47,751 bases of DNA, from the NCBI GenBank assembly GCA_051651625.1, contig JBOFSQ010000105.1, positions 1 through 47,751 on the forward strand. Reading direction: 5' to 3'. Of this stretch, positions 32,799-40,893 are shown one piece after another. The notes under the pieces are model-generated. The model did not search any database and was not told the DNA's origin. It saw nothing but the letters and a program-made list of their open reading frames with translations. Made by a program: the position numbers and the translations under genes. Numbering within the stretch: position 1 is the first letter of the stretch; each line of letters opens with the position of its first letter. This DNA comes from JBOFSQ01 sp051651625 (GTDB lineage Bacteria > Planctomycetota > Planctomycetia > Pirellulales > Thermoguttaceae).

Positions 32799-33349
32799 TC
32801 TAACTTTCGCTCGCTGGTGCTACTTGCGTTCACAAGGCTTTCTGGAACTCTTTCAACGTTTTGCAATCGAACGCCAAGTCGAAGAGGGCGTCCAATTTGT
32901 TGAGGTCGTCAATCGTTAAAAGCGATTCGGTAAGTTGCTGCGGAACGTTTTCAAACCGGCGATTCAGAAGGCGAACTATCTTTCTGGCTTCGCCAATCGC
33001 AATGCCTTCAGCCTTGCCTCTGGCTTCGCCAACCGCAATACCTTCAGCCTTACCTCTGGCTTCACCAACCGCAATACCTTCAGCCTTACCTCTTGCTTCG
33101 CCGAGTTCAAATGCTGCACCTGTTTCAATGCGTTGCATCGCGGCATAACGCATTCGACTACGCTCAAGCTCGCGCATCTCGTTGTCACTCGCATACCGAT
33201 GAAACTCCTTGCCAACGTCATTCAAAACTGGATTCTTCTTGCTTATCACCGACATCTGTTCCTCCAATTCTTCCGGTTCACACGCCAGAAACAGCGACCA
33301 ACCTTGTAAGGCGTCGTTCCTGTGCAATCGTGCTGGCAACGTCTTCGCT

Positions 33350-33788
33350 CTAGTGCCTTGTCGTTGCGAAAACAGGGGGTTGCGTGTGAAGCGTTTTCAA
33401 ACGTTATTGGCAGTTTTGTTTTTTGCGCACAAAGGCACGAAGAGCGCAAAGGACACAAAGCGGTGTGAACATTTACTCCCCGCTAGGGGAATAATATCAA
33501 TAGAACAGCGAGAACAATCGAATCCTAATTTGCCCGTAGGGCATAAATGATTCTAGCGTGAGGAAATATGAATGCCCTAACGGACAAAACGATTTTGTTT
33601 GTGGCTTTGTTCTATTGACATTGTTGCCCTACGGGCAAAGGAAAAAACTTGACAAACTCTTCGTGTCCTTTGTGCTCTTTGCGCCTTTGTGCGCAAAAAA
33701 TAAAGCCGCTCACAATGTATGCTGTCGTGAAGATCGTGAACCGTCACCCACAACTGCAATCCTCAAAAAAAGAATGACAAGGCACTAG
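33350..33788. mobile_element. Nested palindromic insertion with 13-bp inverted ends
   Basis: Outer ends CTAGTGCCTTGTC (33350-33362) and GACAAGGCACTAG (33776-33788) are perfect inverted repeats. Inside, 36-bp arms from GCGCACAAAGGC (about 33424-33459) and the matching arm (about 33657-33692) pair with four mismatches. The centre has short palindromes such as GCCCGTAGGGC and GCCCTACGGGC. No transposase gene. A non-autonomous, MITE-like element or several elements nested in one another. Confidence 0.6.
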
Positions 33789-33815
33789 ATTCCCGCCGAG
33801 TACGCGGGAATGACG
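33789..33815 (-). repeat. Family A palindrome inside the Rpn remnant
   Basis: ATTCCCGCCGAGTACGCGGG followed by AATGACG, directly next to the 13-bp end of the nested insertion, read in the remnant as RHSRVLGGN. Confidence 0.85.
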
Positions 33816-34131
33816 AAACAAGGCGTGAACGGTTACCGGATTCGAGAAGTACGAAGCGAAAAAGATGTCGGAGTTCGGACGTATTTTGAAGTCCTTGAGC
33901 AGATGCTCGCGGTCTTCAGACGTTAACTCGATTTTCTTTTTGGACTTCTTTGGTGGCATTGTTGCAGATGCGGTTGGTTTTGAATTTTGGACTGCCAAAC
34001 GATGGTGCGCATCTTAACAAAGTTCAAACCGCGTGCGAAGGGGGAGCGGAAGTTTTTGTTGGGTGGACGGTGTGGACACGATGGACGTTACGGACGTTCA
34101 CACAGTCAATAACGTCCATCGCGTCCATGGG

Positions 34132-34158
34132 CACTCGCTTACGCTTCGCATTCTGATT
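34132..34158 (-). repeat. Family B repeat next to the GH32 stop
   Basis: CACTCGCTTACGCTTCGCAT type, two bases beyond the GH32 stop codon. Confidence 0.8.
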
Positions 34159-34160
34159 GC

Positions 34161-36320
34161 TCACCACACGCTCTTCAACTTCCAAACTTTCGCTTCGTTG
34201 ATGGTGGCGTCGCGGAGTTCGCTTGTGATGTGAAAACCGGTCGGCATAATGCCCGGTTTTGGTACGAAGCACTTCGCAATTTGTACCTCGCCGCCCTCCG
34301 CGAAGACTTCGATTGACGTGCGATCAACAACAATCCGAAGCGTGAGTTTGTTGTCACGCAGTTCTAGCGGAGCGTGAGTGCCGGAAAGTGAAATCGTTCG
34401 GTCGGTGGTGTCGTACACAATGCTTTCGTCTCCATACTGTACGCCAACACGCAACGCTTTGCCAAGGTCGATTGTGATCTCAGCGTCTAACAAATCGCCT
34501 TCGGTCGCAATGAGAACACCATCACGCGGCGTGACATTCACGTTGCGTTTTTCGACGAGGCTGTCAGCAATGCGGAGCGATTCGAGTTCGCGCACCGGCT
34601 CCATGAAGAGACGCACGCCTTGCGGAGTCGTTCGCAGCGTGAGTTCACGTGGAACCGTAAATTGCTGGTTGAACGGCATCCCCGGATACTGCCCGCCCTG
34701 CATCCACGAAAACTGAATCCGTCGTCCGCCCGGTGCGTCGCTGAACGTCATCGCGGCGTAGTCGTTCCCGCCGAATTTGTTCGTGAGCGGATTCGTCTCT
34801 TTCGTAAACGTCTTACCGTCGAACGAACCGATCAGATACTTCCCGTTCCCGCCCCAGAAAACCCACTTCGTTTTCGCAGCGTCACCATCGACCGCCAATG
34901 GGAAAAAGTCGGGGCACTCGCTGCAACCAAGATTTTGGATGTCGCAGAGTTTGTTCCAGTCGGTAAGATTTGGTGAACCGAAGAGTGCGTAGTCTTCACC
35001 GTCCATGTAGAGTGCGAGAATCCACTGCTGCGACGGCTCGTGCCAAATAACTTTTGGGTCGCGGTTTCCGCCAACAATGTGTGGGATGACCGGATTCTTT
35101 TCGTACTTCGTGAACGTCTTGCCATTGTCGAGCGAGTACGCAACACCTTGCGTCGTCTTCGCACCGAATCGGGCGCACGACCCTTCGTAGGTGTAGAAGA
35201 AGACGAGCGGCGGCACGTCGCTCCCCGCCTTCTGAAATCCAGACGAGTTTTTCCAATCGACGACGCCGCTGCCGGAAAAAATCGTGCCGAGTTTGTCGGG
35301 GTGAATTGCGTCGGCGTGCTCCGTCCAGTGGAAGAGGTCGGGACTGGTTGCGTGTCCCCACGTCATATTTCCCCACGCGGTACTGTACGGATTGTGCTGG
35401 TAGAAAAGGTGCCAGAGTTTTCCGTCGTAGACGAGTCCGTTCGGGTCGTTTGTCCAGCCGGTACGTGGCGAGAAGTGAAACTGCGGACGCAACCGTTCGT
35501 TATACAAATTCGGTTCGGGTGCGAACGAGTCGCCTTGTGTGATGAGTTCGAGTCCGCGCGAATCGTGTGCGACGCGCTCGGCGATCAGCGTGAGCTTCTT
35601 GCCGCGATGTGTACTCAAGTCGATGTTGGCGTGAAAGTCAACGTCGTCGGTTGTGGCGAGCGGACAGTCAAACTCTTGTTGCCAAACGCCGTCAACTTCG
35701 AGCCGCACCCACGTTATCGGCGACCCCATTTTGATCGGGATTTGCAAGAACTGTTTTTCAACCGCGAACTCGCGACGCTTTTCGATTGGTGCGTGTTGAA
35801 CGTCCGACAGGATGATCTGATCGACGTTGATGTGTCCCCACGAACCGCCGATGCTGTCAACGATTTCGATGACGGCTTCGCGTCCTTTGAACTCGGCAAC
35901 GTCAAGATCGCACCAATCGAGTCGTTCGGTTCCGCCTTGGTTGACGTTCGTCCCGCGTGCAGTTTGCACGATTTTTCCATCGACGAGTAGATTCACGGCG
36001 AGCCCGTTGTGTCCACCGCCGCCGACTAGGAACGAGAGGTAGCGGCGATCAATTTTGATTGGCGTTGACGTGAGTTTACCTTTGGCGTCGTCGCCACCGC
36101 GAAACGTGTTGACGAGTCCTTTGCCGAGAAATCCCGCGACGGGCATTTGTCCATCGAGCGAACCTTGCGCGGGAGCGTCGCCGAACGCACTTCCTTCAAC
36201 TTTCCACCCAGCCGGATACGCCCCACCTTCAAAGTCGGCGACAATGATGTCATCCGCCGCAAAGAGCAGCGGCGCGAAACAGGCGATTAGTGTTGCGAGA
36301 ATGATTCTGGTCGTTGTCAT
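34161..36320 (-). CDS. Secreted GH32 levanase/invertase-like hydrolase
   Basis: 719 residues. GH32 enzymes split fructans or sucrose with a retaining mechanism. All three signature blocks are present: WTNDPNG at 289-295 (nucleophile D292), RDP at 420-422 and EC at 468-469 (SECPDFF, acid/base E468). A C-terminal beta-sandwich follows (VDRTSIEVFAEGG). Residues 1-21 are a signal peptide (MTTTRIILATLIACFAPLLF). Residues about 25-175 form an extra beta-sandwich-like module (VADFEGGAYPAGWKVEGSAF, GGTERLDWCDLDV), probably carbohydrate-binding and found in many levanases. AAGGA lies upstream of the start at 36320. Probably exported to the periplasm or medium. Confidence 0.93.
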   Translation of the reverse strand: MTTTRIILATLIACFAPLLFAADDIIVADFEGGAYPAGWKVEGSAFGDAPAQGSLDGQMPVAGFLGKGLVNTFRGGDDAKGKLTSTPIKIDRRYLSFLVGGGGHNGLAVNLLVDGKIVQTARGTNVNQGGTERLDWCDLDVAEFKGREAVIEIVDSIGGSWGHINVDQIILSDVQHAPIEKRREFAVEKQFLQIPIKMGSPITWVRLEVDGVWQQEFDCPLATTDDVDFHANIDLSTHRGKKLTLIAERVAHDSRGLELITQGDSFAPEPNLYNERLRPQFHFSPRTGWTNDPNGLVYDGKLWHLFYQHNPYSTAWGNMTWGHATSPDLFHWTEHADAIHPDKLGTIFSGSGVVDWKNSSGFQKAGSDVPPLVFFYTYEGSCARFGAKTTQGVAYSLDNGKTFTKYEKNPVIPHIVGGNRDPKVIWHEPSQQWILALYMDGEDYALFGSPNLTDWNKLCDIQNLGCSECPDFFPLAVDGDAAKTKWVFWGGNGKYLIGSFDGKTFTKETNPLTNKFGGNDYAAMTFSDAPGGRRIQFSWMQGGQYPGMPFNQQFTVPRELTLRTTPQGVRLFMEPVRELESLRIADSLVEKRNVNVTPRDGVLIATEGDLLDAEITIDLGKALRVGVQYGDESIVYDTTDRTISLSGTHAPLELRDNKLTLRIVVDRTSIEVFAEGGEVQIAKCFVPKPGIMPTGFHITSELRDATINEAKVWKLKSVW

Positions 36321-36367
36321 TGCGGAGAATCCTTGTGTTGTTGTGGGTGAATGGTGTTCACAAAACT

Positions 36368-36580
36368 TTATGTTGCTGCTCGGCACGCTGGTCGCAATCT
36401 GTCGTTGCGTGCGTGGCATTCTTCTTTTTCACGTTGTAGTTTCTCGCCTGCTTTTTGGAAATACCTACTGACTTCGGCATCGGTCATTCCTTCGGTTTCT
36501 CGGAGAATCGCGGCCTGCGTTTCGGCTTTCCACTTCAGCACATCGAAGTCGGGAATCACTTCCATTTCAAGTTTCGTCAT
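36368..36580 (-). CDS. Small partner of PIN protein, possible antitoxin
   Basis: 70 residues: MTKLEMEVIPDFDVLKWKAE, then a helical part AAILRETEGMTDAEVSRYFQKAGEKLQ. It overlaps the PIN gene by 14 bases, so the two are coupled. Small proteins of this type beside PIN-domain genes are often antitoxins, but no known antitoxin fold is evident to me. Gene order is toxin first, the reverse of the usual vapBC order. The C-terminus (CHARNDRLRPACRAAT) looks random and may have been altered. Confidence 0.6.
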   Translation of the reverse strand: MTKLEMEVIPDFDVLKWKAETQAAILRETEGMTDAEVSRYFQKAGEKLQREKEECHARNDRLRPACRAAT

Positions 36581-37040
36581 GGATCACCTCATAAGGAGTT
36601 CGGATGTTGATTTGAGCATAGCCCAACTTCATGTTGACACCATTGTGTCCAAGAATGCGAGTCACGTTGACAATGTGTTTGAAGTTCCAAGACACCAACA
36701 CGTCGGCATGGGCGAGAGTCGCAAGCGCGATGTGTTTGCAATCGTCCAAGTTGGTTGGTCCCACGACATTTTCGGCAATGTATTGTGCAGCCAAATGATT
36801 GGATTCGTCGGTCGAAACGACTTTTTCGATTTGCGATTCGGGCAGCGCGTTATAAAAGTCTCGCACGATTTTTGGGGCTTTGGCGACTTCTCCTTCCAGA
36901 ACATCAGAGATAACCATGGCGACTTCTCCACGATGGACAGCACGCCAAAACGGCTGCGTTTGCTCCGCAAACTTCTGATTGAACGCCCCACCAATGGCGG
37001 AAGCGTCAACATAAACTCGCTGCATTCGATGGATGGTCAT
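36567..37040 (-). CDS. PIN-domain protein, VapC-like
   Basis: 157 residues, start MTIHRMQRVYVDASAIGGAF at 37040 with AGGT upstream; the longer frame to 37235 is not supported. The PIN fold is indicated by VDAS with D12, an acidic middle part (ISDVLEGEVAKAP), NLDDCKHIALATLAHADVLV and SWNFKHIVN, where many PIN proteins have aspartate or asparagine. These proteins are metal-dependent RNases, often toxins. Together with the overlapping 70-residue gene it may form a toxin-antitoxin pair. The last residues (YEVIHDET) lie over the partner's start. Confidence 0.8.
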   Translation of the reverse strand: MTIHRMQRVYVDASAIGGAFNQKFAEQTQPFWRAVHRGEVAMVISDVLEGEVAKAPKIVRDFYNALPESQIEKVVSTDESNHLAAQYIAENVVGPTNLDDCKHIALATLAHADVLVSWNFKHIVNVTRILGHNGVNMKLGYAQINIRTPYEVIHDET

Positions 37041-37096
37041 TCTGTTACCTCGTCGAGTCGGCTTCGCAAAATAAACTGTGAACGGATACCACTGCT

Positions 37097-38659
37097 TCAG
37101 CGCACCACCACTTGATGCGACAGCTTCTTTTCTTGCGTGTCGAAACAGATTCCGGCCAAGAAGACTTCGCGGGCGTCGCCAACGAACTTTTCGGCGTATT
37201 TTTTGTCTACAATCTGTGCGATGGCTTCTTCGCACGGCGCGTCGATCTTGAACTCAATAACGTAGACGTATTTTTCCGTCTGAATCGTAGCGTCAACGCG
37301 ACCCGTCGAGACCGAGACTTCGCACGCAATTTCAAACCCGATCAAGCGACAGATCATGTAAAATATCGAGTGGAAATACGCCTCTTTGTTCACGATAATC
37401 TGGTACGGAATTGACGCAAAGAGCGACTTCATGTGACGCATAAAATCGTCGAATTGGTTGTCGCGCAGGGCGTCGCACATCTTGAATGCGACGGCGGTTT
37501 CTTTGTCGCGTTCAAAGCCGGTGTACGACGTCAACAAATATCGCGTCAAACTTTCTTTCACCTCTTGGTTCGGAAAGTCAATCAAAAACTTGTCAACACC
37601 AAGTTTTTCTTTGATCGTCAAGTACCCTGTTTGAAACATAAAACTCGTTGTCGAGATATGTTCAAAGTCGAACGCCAACAACCCCGCAGCAGTTGATGTC
37701 TCTTTGCCGATGGTGGAGACGTCGTAATTCTTGATCCGCAGTAGGTCGATTAAGAACTTCGGGGTTCCACTCATCGTCCAATAGCTGAGCATGTCGCGCG
37801 TGTCCAAAAACTGCAAGTACGAAAACGGATTGTAAACGAAGTCGCGTCCGTTCCACGAAAAACCGTTGTACTTTGCTCGCAGTTGTTCCCACAGCGTACC
37901 GTTGTATTCTTCTTGCGCGCGGTCAATGTAGTACCCAAAACCCTGCTTCAATTCGTCTTCGGTGAATCCGCAAATCGTTGCGTAGTCGCTGTTTAGTGTT
38001 ATGTCCTTCAGATTGTTGAGTTGCGAGAAAATCGAGAGCTGCGAAAACTTGCTCACGCCAGTCATGAAGAAAAACTGGATGTATTCGTCCGACGACTTGA
38101 TCGCACCATAAAAGTCGCGCAGAATGTCGCGGTTTTCGCGGGCTTTGTCGAGTGTGTCGCTTTCGAGATTTTCGAGAATCGGTTTGTCGTACTCGTCGAT
38201 CAAGATCACGACTTTGCGGCCATGCTTTTCGTAGAGCGCACGGATGATTTGACGAAAGAAGGTTCCGTTCCCCTCTTCGTAAACATCGAGTTGATGTTTT
38301 TTGGCAATGTCAACAAGTTCGCCGTTGATCGCTTTTTGCAGACCGACTTCGCGGTACGAAATCGCGTTGAAGTAGAAGTCGATTACTGGGTACTTGTCGA
38401 ACTGCCAGTCGGAATCGTAGACGTACAGATTTTTGAACAGCTCTTTTTCGCCGAGGAAGAGGTACTTCATCGTCGTGAGCAGGAGCGACTTTCCGAAGCG
38501 TCGCGGGCGCGACAAAAAGTAGTAACGATTCGTCGTGATGAGGTTGTAGATGTGCTCGGTTTTATCGACGTAAATCCGATTGCACTCGATCATCGACTTG
38601 AAGTTCTGCTCGCCTATCGGCAAGATTTTTGGCTTGGCTGTTGGCTTGAATGTCGGCAT
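37097..38659 (-). CDS. AAA-ATPase-like/PD-(D/E)XK nuclease fusion (DUF1703 type)
   Basis: 520 residues. N-terminal AAA-ATPase_like domain: LPIGEQNFKSMIECNRIYVD, the P-loop RPRRFGKSLLL (about 52-62) and Walker B VVILIDEYDKPI, with FFMTGVSKFSQLS. The C-terminal PD-(D/E)XK domain has GRVDATI and VYVIEFKID. GGAG lies eight bases before the ATG. These genes are common in large numbers in gut and environmental Bacteroidetes and planctomycetes; their role is unknown, possibly mobile or defence-related. It lies alone between the PIN pair and the lipoprotein. Confidence 0.9.
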   Translation of the reverse strand: MPTFKPTAKPKILPIGEQNFKSMIECNRIYVDKTEHIYNLITTNRYYFLSRPRRFGKSLLLTTMKYLFLGEKELFKNLYVYDSDWQFDKYPVIDFYFNAISYREVGLQKAINGELVDIAKKHQLDVYEEGNGTFFRQIIRALYEKHGRKVVILIDEYDKPILENLESDTLDKARENRDILRDFYGAIKSSDEYIQFFFMTGVSKFSQLSIFSQLNNLKDITLNSDYATICGFTEDELKQGFGYYIDRAQEEYNGTLWEQLRAKYNGFSWNGRDFVYNPFSYLQFLDTRDMLSYWTMSGTPKFLIDLLRIKNYDVSTIGKETSTAAGLLAFDFEHISTTSFMFQTGYLTIKEKLGVDKFLIDFPNQEVKESLTRYLLTSYTGFERDKETAVAFKMCDALRDNQFDDFMRHMKSLFASIPYQIIVNKEAYFHSIFYMICRLIGFEIACEVSVSTGRVDATIQTEKYVYVIEFKIDAPCEEAIAQIVDKKYAEKFVGDAREVFLAGICFDTQEKKLSHQVVVR

Positions 38660-38752
38660 AACGTTTTCTCCGCAGGTTGGTGGTGGACGGTGTACACCTC
38701 ACCTGCGTTATTCTACAGGCAAAACAGACTTTGTGAACGGACAGCCAAACAC

Positions 38753-39184
38753 TCACTTCGCGCGATCTACTTTGAAGTCGAATTTGTTTTCTTTGCCATC
38801 GGCAACAAACGTTAGACCGGAAGTCGCTCCCGATTCAAACTTCTTGTCAACCAGCGATTTGTACTTCGGACGTGTCGATTTGCCGGTCGAGCCCATTGTC
38901 TCAATGACGCCGTCTTCAACTTGGGCACCGCTCACATAAACGCGGTACGAACCTTTCGGGATTCCATTTCCCGGCTTGTCGAAACCGAGAGTGTACTTTC
39001 CCTTTTCGTCCAGCTCGCCGCGACCGTAGAAAGAGTCGGTCTCGAAACAAACCGTTCCCGCCGTAAGCGGCGAACCGTCGTCGGAGAACGTAACCATCCC
39101 GCCCATCGGGACGTGACCCGTTCCGCACCCCAACACCGACACCAGCAAAGCACAACACAAACCAACAAATACACGATTTTTCAT
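38753..39184 (-). CDS. Transthyretin-like lipoprotein
   Basis: 143 residues. The signal sequence MKNRVFVGLCCALLVSVLGC ends with a lipobox (VLGC), so it is probably a lipoprotein. The rest is a small beta-sandwich: GMVTFSDDGSPLTAGTVCFE, GELDEKGKYTLGF, IPKGSYRVYVSG, the pattern of planctomycete carboxypeptidase-regulatory/transthyretin-like proteins. AAAGGA lies upstream of the start at 39184. It often sits next to DUF1559 genes, as here, and may form a surface assembly with them. The upstream in-frame extension lacks a signal. Confidence 0.85.
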   Translation of the reverse strand: MKNRVFVGLCCALLVSVLGCGTGHVPMGGMVTFSDDGSPLTAGTVCFETDSFYGRGELDEKGKYTLGFDKPGNGIPKGSYRVYVSGAQVEDGVIETMGSTGKSTRPKYKSLVDKKFESGATSGLTFVADGKENKFDFKVDRAK

Positions 39185-39267
39185 AGCAAGAATTCCTTTC
39201 ACGTTGAGATGTTTTTTCAAACTGACGACACAAACACAAATGTTCACGGTTCGCAAGCGGCACCGGT

Positions 39268-39402
39268 AAGGTAGGTGCGGGATTTACACATCCCGCACCC
39301 GCGACGTATGTCGCGTCAGAAGTGCGATTCTTTCCCAGCTTCAGCGGCATTTGTGGATACACAAATGCCGTGCGATGGGTGTGTAAACCCATCGCCTACC
39401 TT
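39268..39402. repeat. Multi-hairpin element between DUF1559 and lipoprotein genes
   Basis: An outer stem AAGGTAGG (39268-39275) / CCTACCTT (39395-39402) encloses at least four hairpins: TGCGGGATTTACACATCCCG, GCGACGTATGTCGC, GGCATTTGTG..CACAAATGCC, and GCGATGGGTG..CCCATCGC. The layout resembles a multi-branched RNA or a cruciform. The two genes around it are co-directional, so it would be transcribed within their message. Confidence 0.75.
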
Positions 39403-39405
39403 GTG

Positions 39406-40518
39406 CTACGGAATCGAAACCGACGTACCATCACGGCAGTCGCCAAGTTGACAAACGATGAACGGATTGGCAGTGACACTAATCGCACGCACCGCTCCGT
39501 CCCCAATCAAGAAGTGACAAACTCCCGGATGCGACGCGCCAAATGCGACAGCATCCAAATTGCCGTCGGCACCAGTATTGATGTTGTTGGCAATTGGGCC
39601 ATTGTCGGTGGTCAATATGCGCGACGCCATCTGCTCACGCCAATTATTTCCCGGATAGAAAATGCCACAATCCCAAGCCTGAACCGTAGGCGTTGCGCTA
39701 GCGATGTTGATACCCTTACACTGCCCAAGGCGCGATGCGGGAATCTGTTTTTCCCCAAAGACAAACTGGTTGCTTGTGCCGTCGGCCCACCACGAGAAGT
39801 TGTCACGCGGTTTCCACTGGGCATATTTTGGATCATGGCAATTGTCAGGCCCGGGCGGCGTGTCTATTTTGGCTACACGAATCGGCCCACGGTGAGGCGC
39901 GAAATGCGCCACATTTGTTGGAATAAAATGGTTACACCAGTGCCCGCCGTTGTCACGCGGATAAGTCGTACCATTGTTTCCAACACTCATCACGACGGCA
40001 TAGTCGCATAGTGGCCCAATCGGTTTTTCGTTGAGTTTCCACTGGTCGCCGGCGTCCCAGCCACCGTTTTCGTTGCAGAGTTGTAGTCCGCTGCGGCGCG
40101 ATGGGCATTTCAGGAAGGGAATCGAACCGATTCCCTTGCGTGTTTCTGGGAGAATGCTGAACCACGCATCGGGGTCGGTTTGACCGACGAGGTTCGGAGC
40201 CGACTTTCCCGCCCCGTCAATCGACGACAGCATTATCGCATCCCACGCCGCAGTCTGTTCCATGTACGGGAACAGCAAGATTTGCGTTGTGGGACGAGCG
40301 AAGCCCGGCGTAGTCGGCGGGACGCCGGTTCGGGCGTCGTGGAAGTTGTGGATCGCGAGTCCGAACTGTTTGAGGTTGTTGGTACACGTCATCCGTCGCG
40401 CCGCCTCGCGCGCCGCTTGAACGGCGGGCAAGAGCAGTGCAACCAACACTCCGATGATCGCTATGACCACCAAAAGCTCAACGAGCGTAAAGCCACGAAC
40501 AAAAGTTGTCTTTTTCAT
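39406..40518 (-). CDS. DUF1559 pseudopilin-like protein
   Basis: 370 residues. N-terminal type IV pilin-like methylation site and helix: GFTLVELLVVIAIIGVLVAL, followed by PAVQAAREAARRMTCTNNLK, the hallmark of planctomycete DUF1559 proteins. The C-terminal part ends with FLIGDGAVRAISVTANPFIV, also diagnostic. AAGGAG lies upstream of the ATG. These proteins are abundant in planctomycetes; they are processed by a prepilin peptidase and are thought to be part of envelope or secretion structures. About 38-40% of it is visibly shared with the second DUF1559 gene upstream. The multi-hairpin element follows directly. Confidence 0.93.
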   Translation of the reverse strand: MKKTTFVRGFTLVELLVVIAIIGVLVALLLPAVQAAREAARRMTCTNNLKQFGLAIHNFHDARTGVPPTTPGFARPTTQILLFPYMEQTAAWDAIMLSSIDGAGKSAPNLVGQTDPDAWFSILPETRKGIGSIPFLKCPSRRSGLQLCNENGGWDAGDQWKLNEKPIGPLCDYAVVMSVGNNGTTYPRDNGGHWCNHFIPTNVAHFAPHRGPIRVAKIDTPPGPDNCHDPKYAQWKPRDNFSWWADGTSNQFVFGEKQIPASRLGQCKGINIASATPTVQAWDCGIFYPGNNWREQMASRILTTDNGPIANNINTGADGNLDAVAFGASHPGVCHFLIGDGAVRAISVTANPFIVCQLGDCRDGTSVSIP

Positions 40519-40559
40519 TGGAAAGTCTCCTTGTGGAAGGTGCCATTAGAAACGAACGG

Positions 40560-40890
40560 GAAATTGAAATTGTGGCAACCGTTTGCGGTTAATTCCACAG
40601 CGGCGCGTCCTAGTCCCGCTAGGGACGGCCTTTTTGTAGCCGAGGGCAAGACGTATTCGTCGCAGCCCTCGGTTCGCGGCCCCAAATTGAATGAAGTCGC
40701 GTAGCGACGACCTTATTCCAAATGGGCAAAACATCGACAACATTGGTGAGCAATCCGAATAAGGCCGCCCCGATGGGGCTACGGATTTTGTGGTGGTCGT
40801 CAACCCAAGGCTGCGGCGAATACGCCTTGCCGTGGGCTACAATAAGGCCGCCGCTACGCGGCTAGGATACGGCTCCACGATACACCAAAT
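40560..40890. repeat. Cluster of hairpins between the two DUF1559 genes
   Basis: Several palindromes: AGTCCCGCTAGGGAC, CCGAGGGC..GCCCTCGG, AGTCGCGTAGCGAC, GCCCCGATGGGGC, CTGCGGCGAATACGCC and GGCCGCCGCTACGCGGC. Related in style to family D. No gene seen. Confidence 0.7.
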
Positions 40891-40893
40891 CCA

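Larger units (their letters stand above)
32830..33959 (-). pseudogene. Rpn-type PD-(D/E)XK nuclease, broken by nested repeats
   Basis: The N-terminal piece (from ATG 33959: MPPKKSKKKIELTSEDREHL, then FKIRPNSDIFFASYF) and the C-terminal piece (33339-32830: GWSLFLACEPEELEEQMSVI, then three tandem GEARGKAEGIA repeats and RLLNRRFENVPQQL) match the two ends of Rpn/transposase_31 family recombination-promoting nucleases. The middle, with the PD-(D/E)XK core, is missing. In its place are a family A repeat, a 439-bp unit with 13-bp inverted ends and an inner family E repeat. So the gene is dead. The GEARGKAEG repeats come from 36-bp DNA tandem repeats at about 32988-33105. Confidence 0.75.

Noticed and set aside
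32988..33105. 36-bp tandem repeats as a possible minisatellite or regulatory array
   Set aside because: They encode the GEARGKAEGIA repeats commonly seen in the C-terminal part of Rpn-family proteins.
35040..35990. 316-codon plus-strand frame opposite the GH32 gene
   Set aside because: Antisense shadow of a gene with clear catalytic motifs; no family signal of its own.
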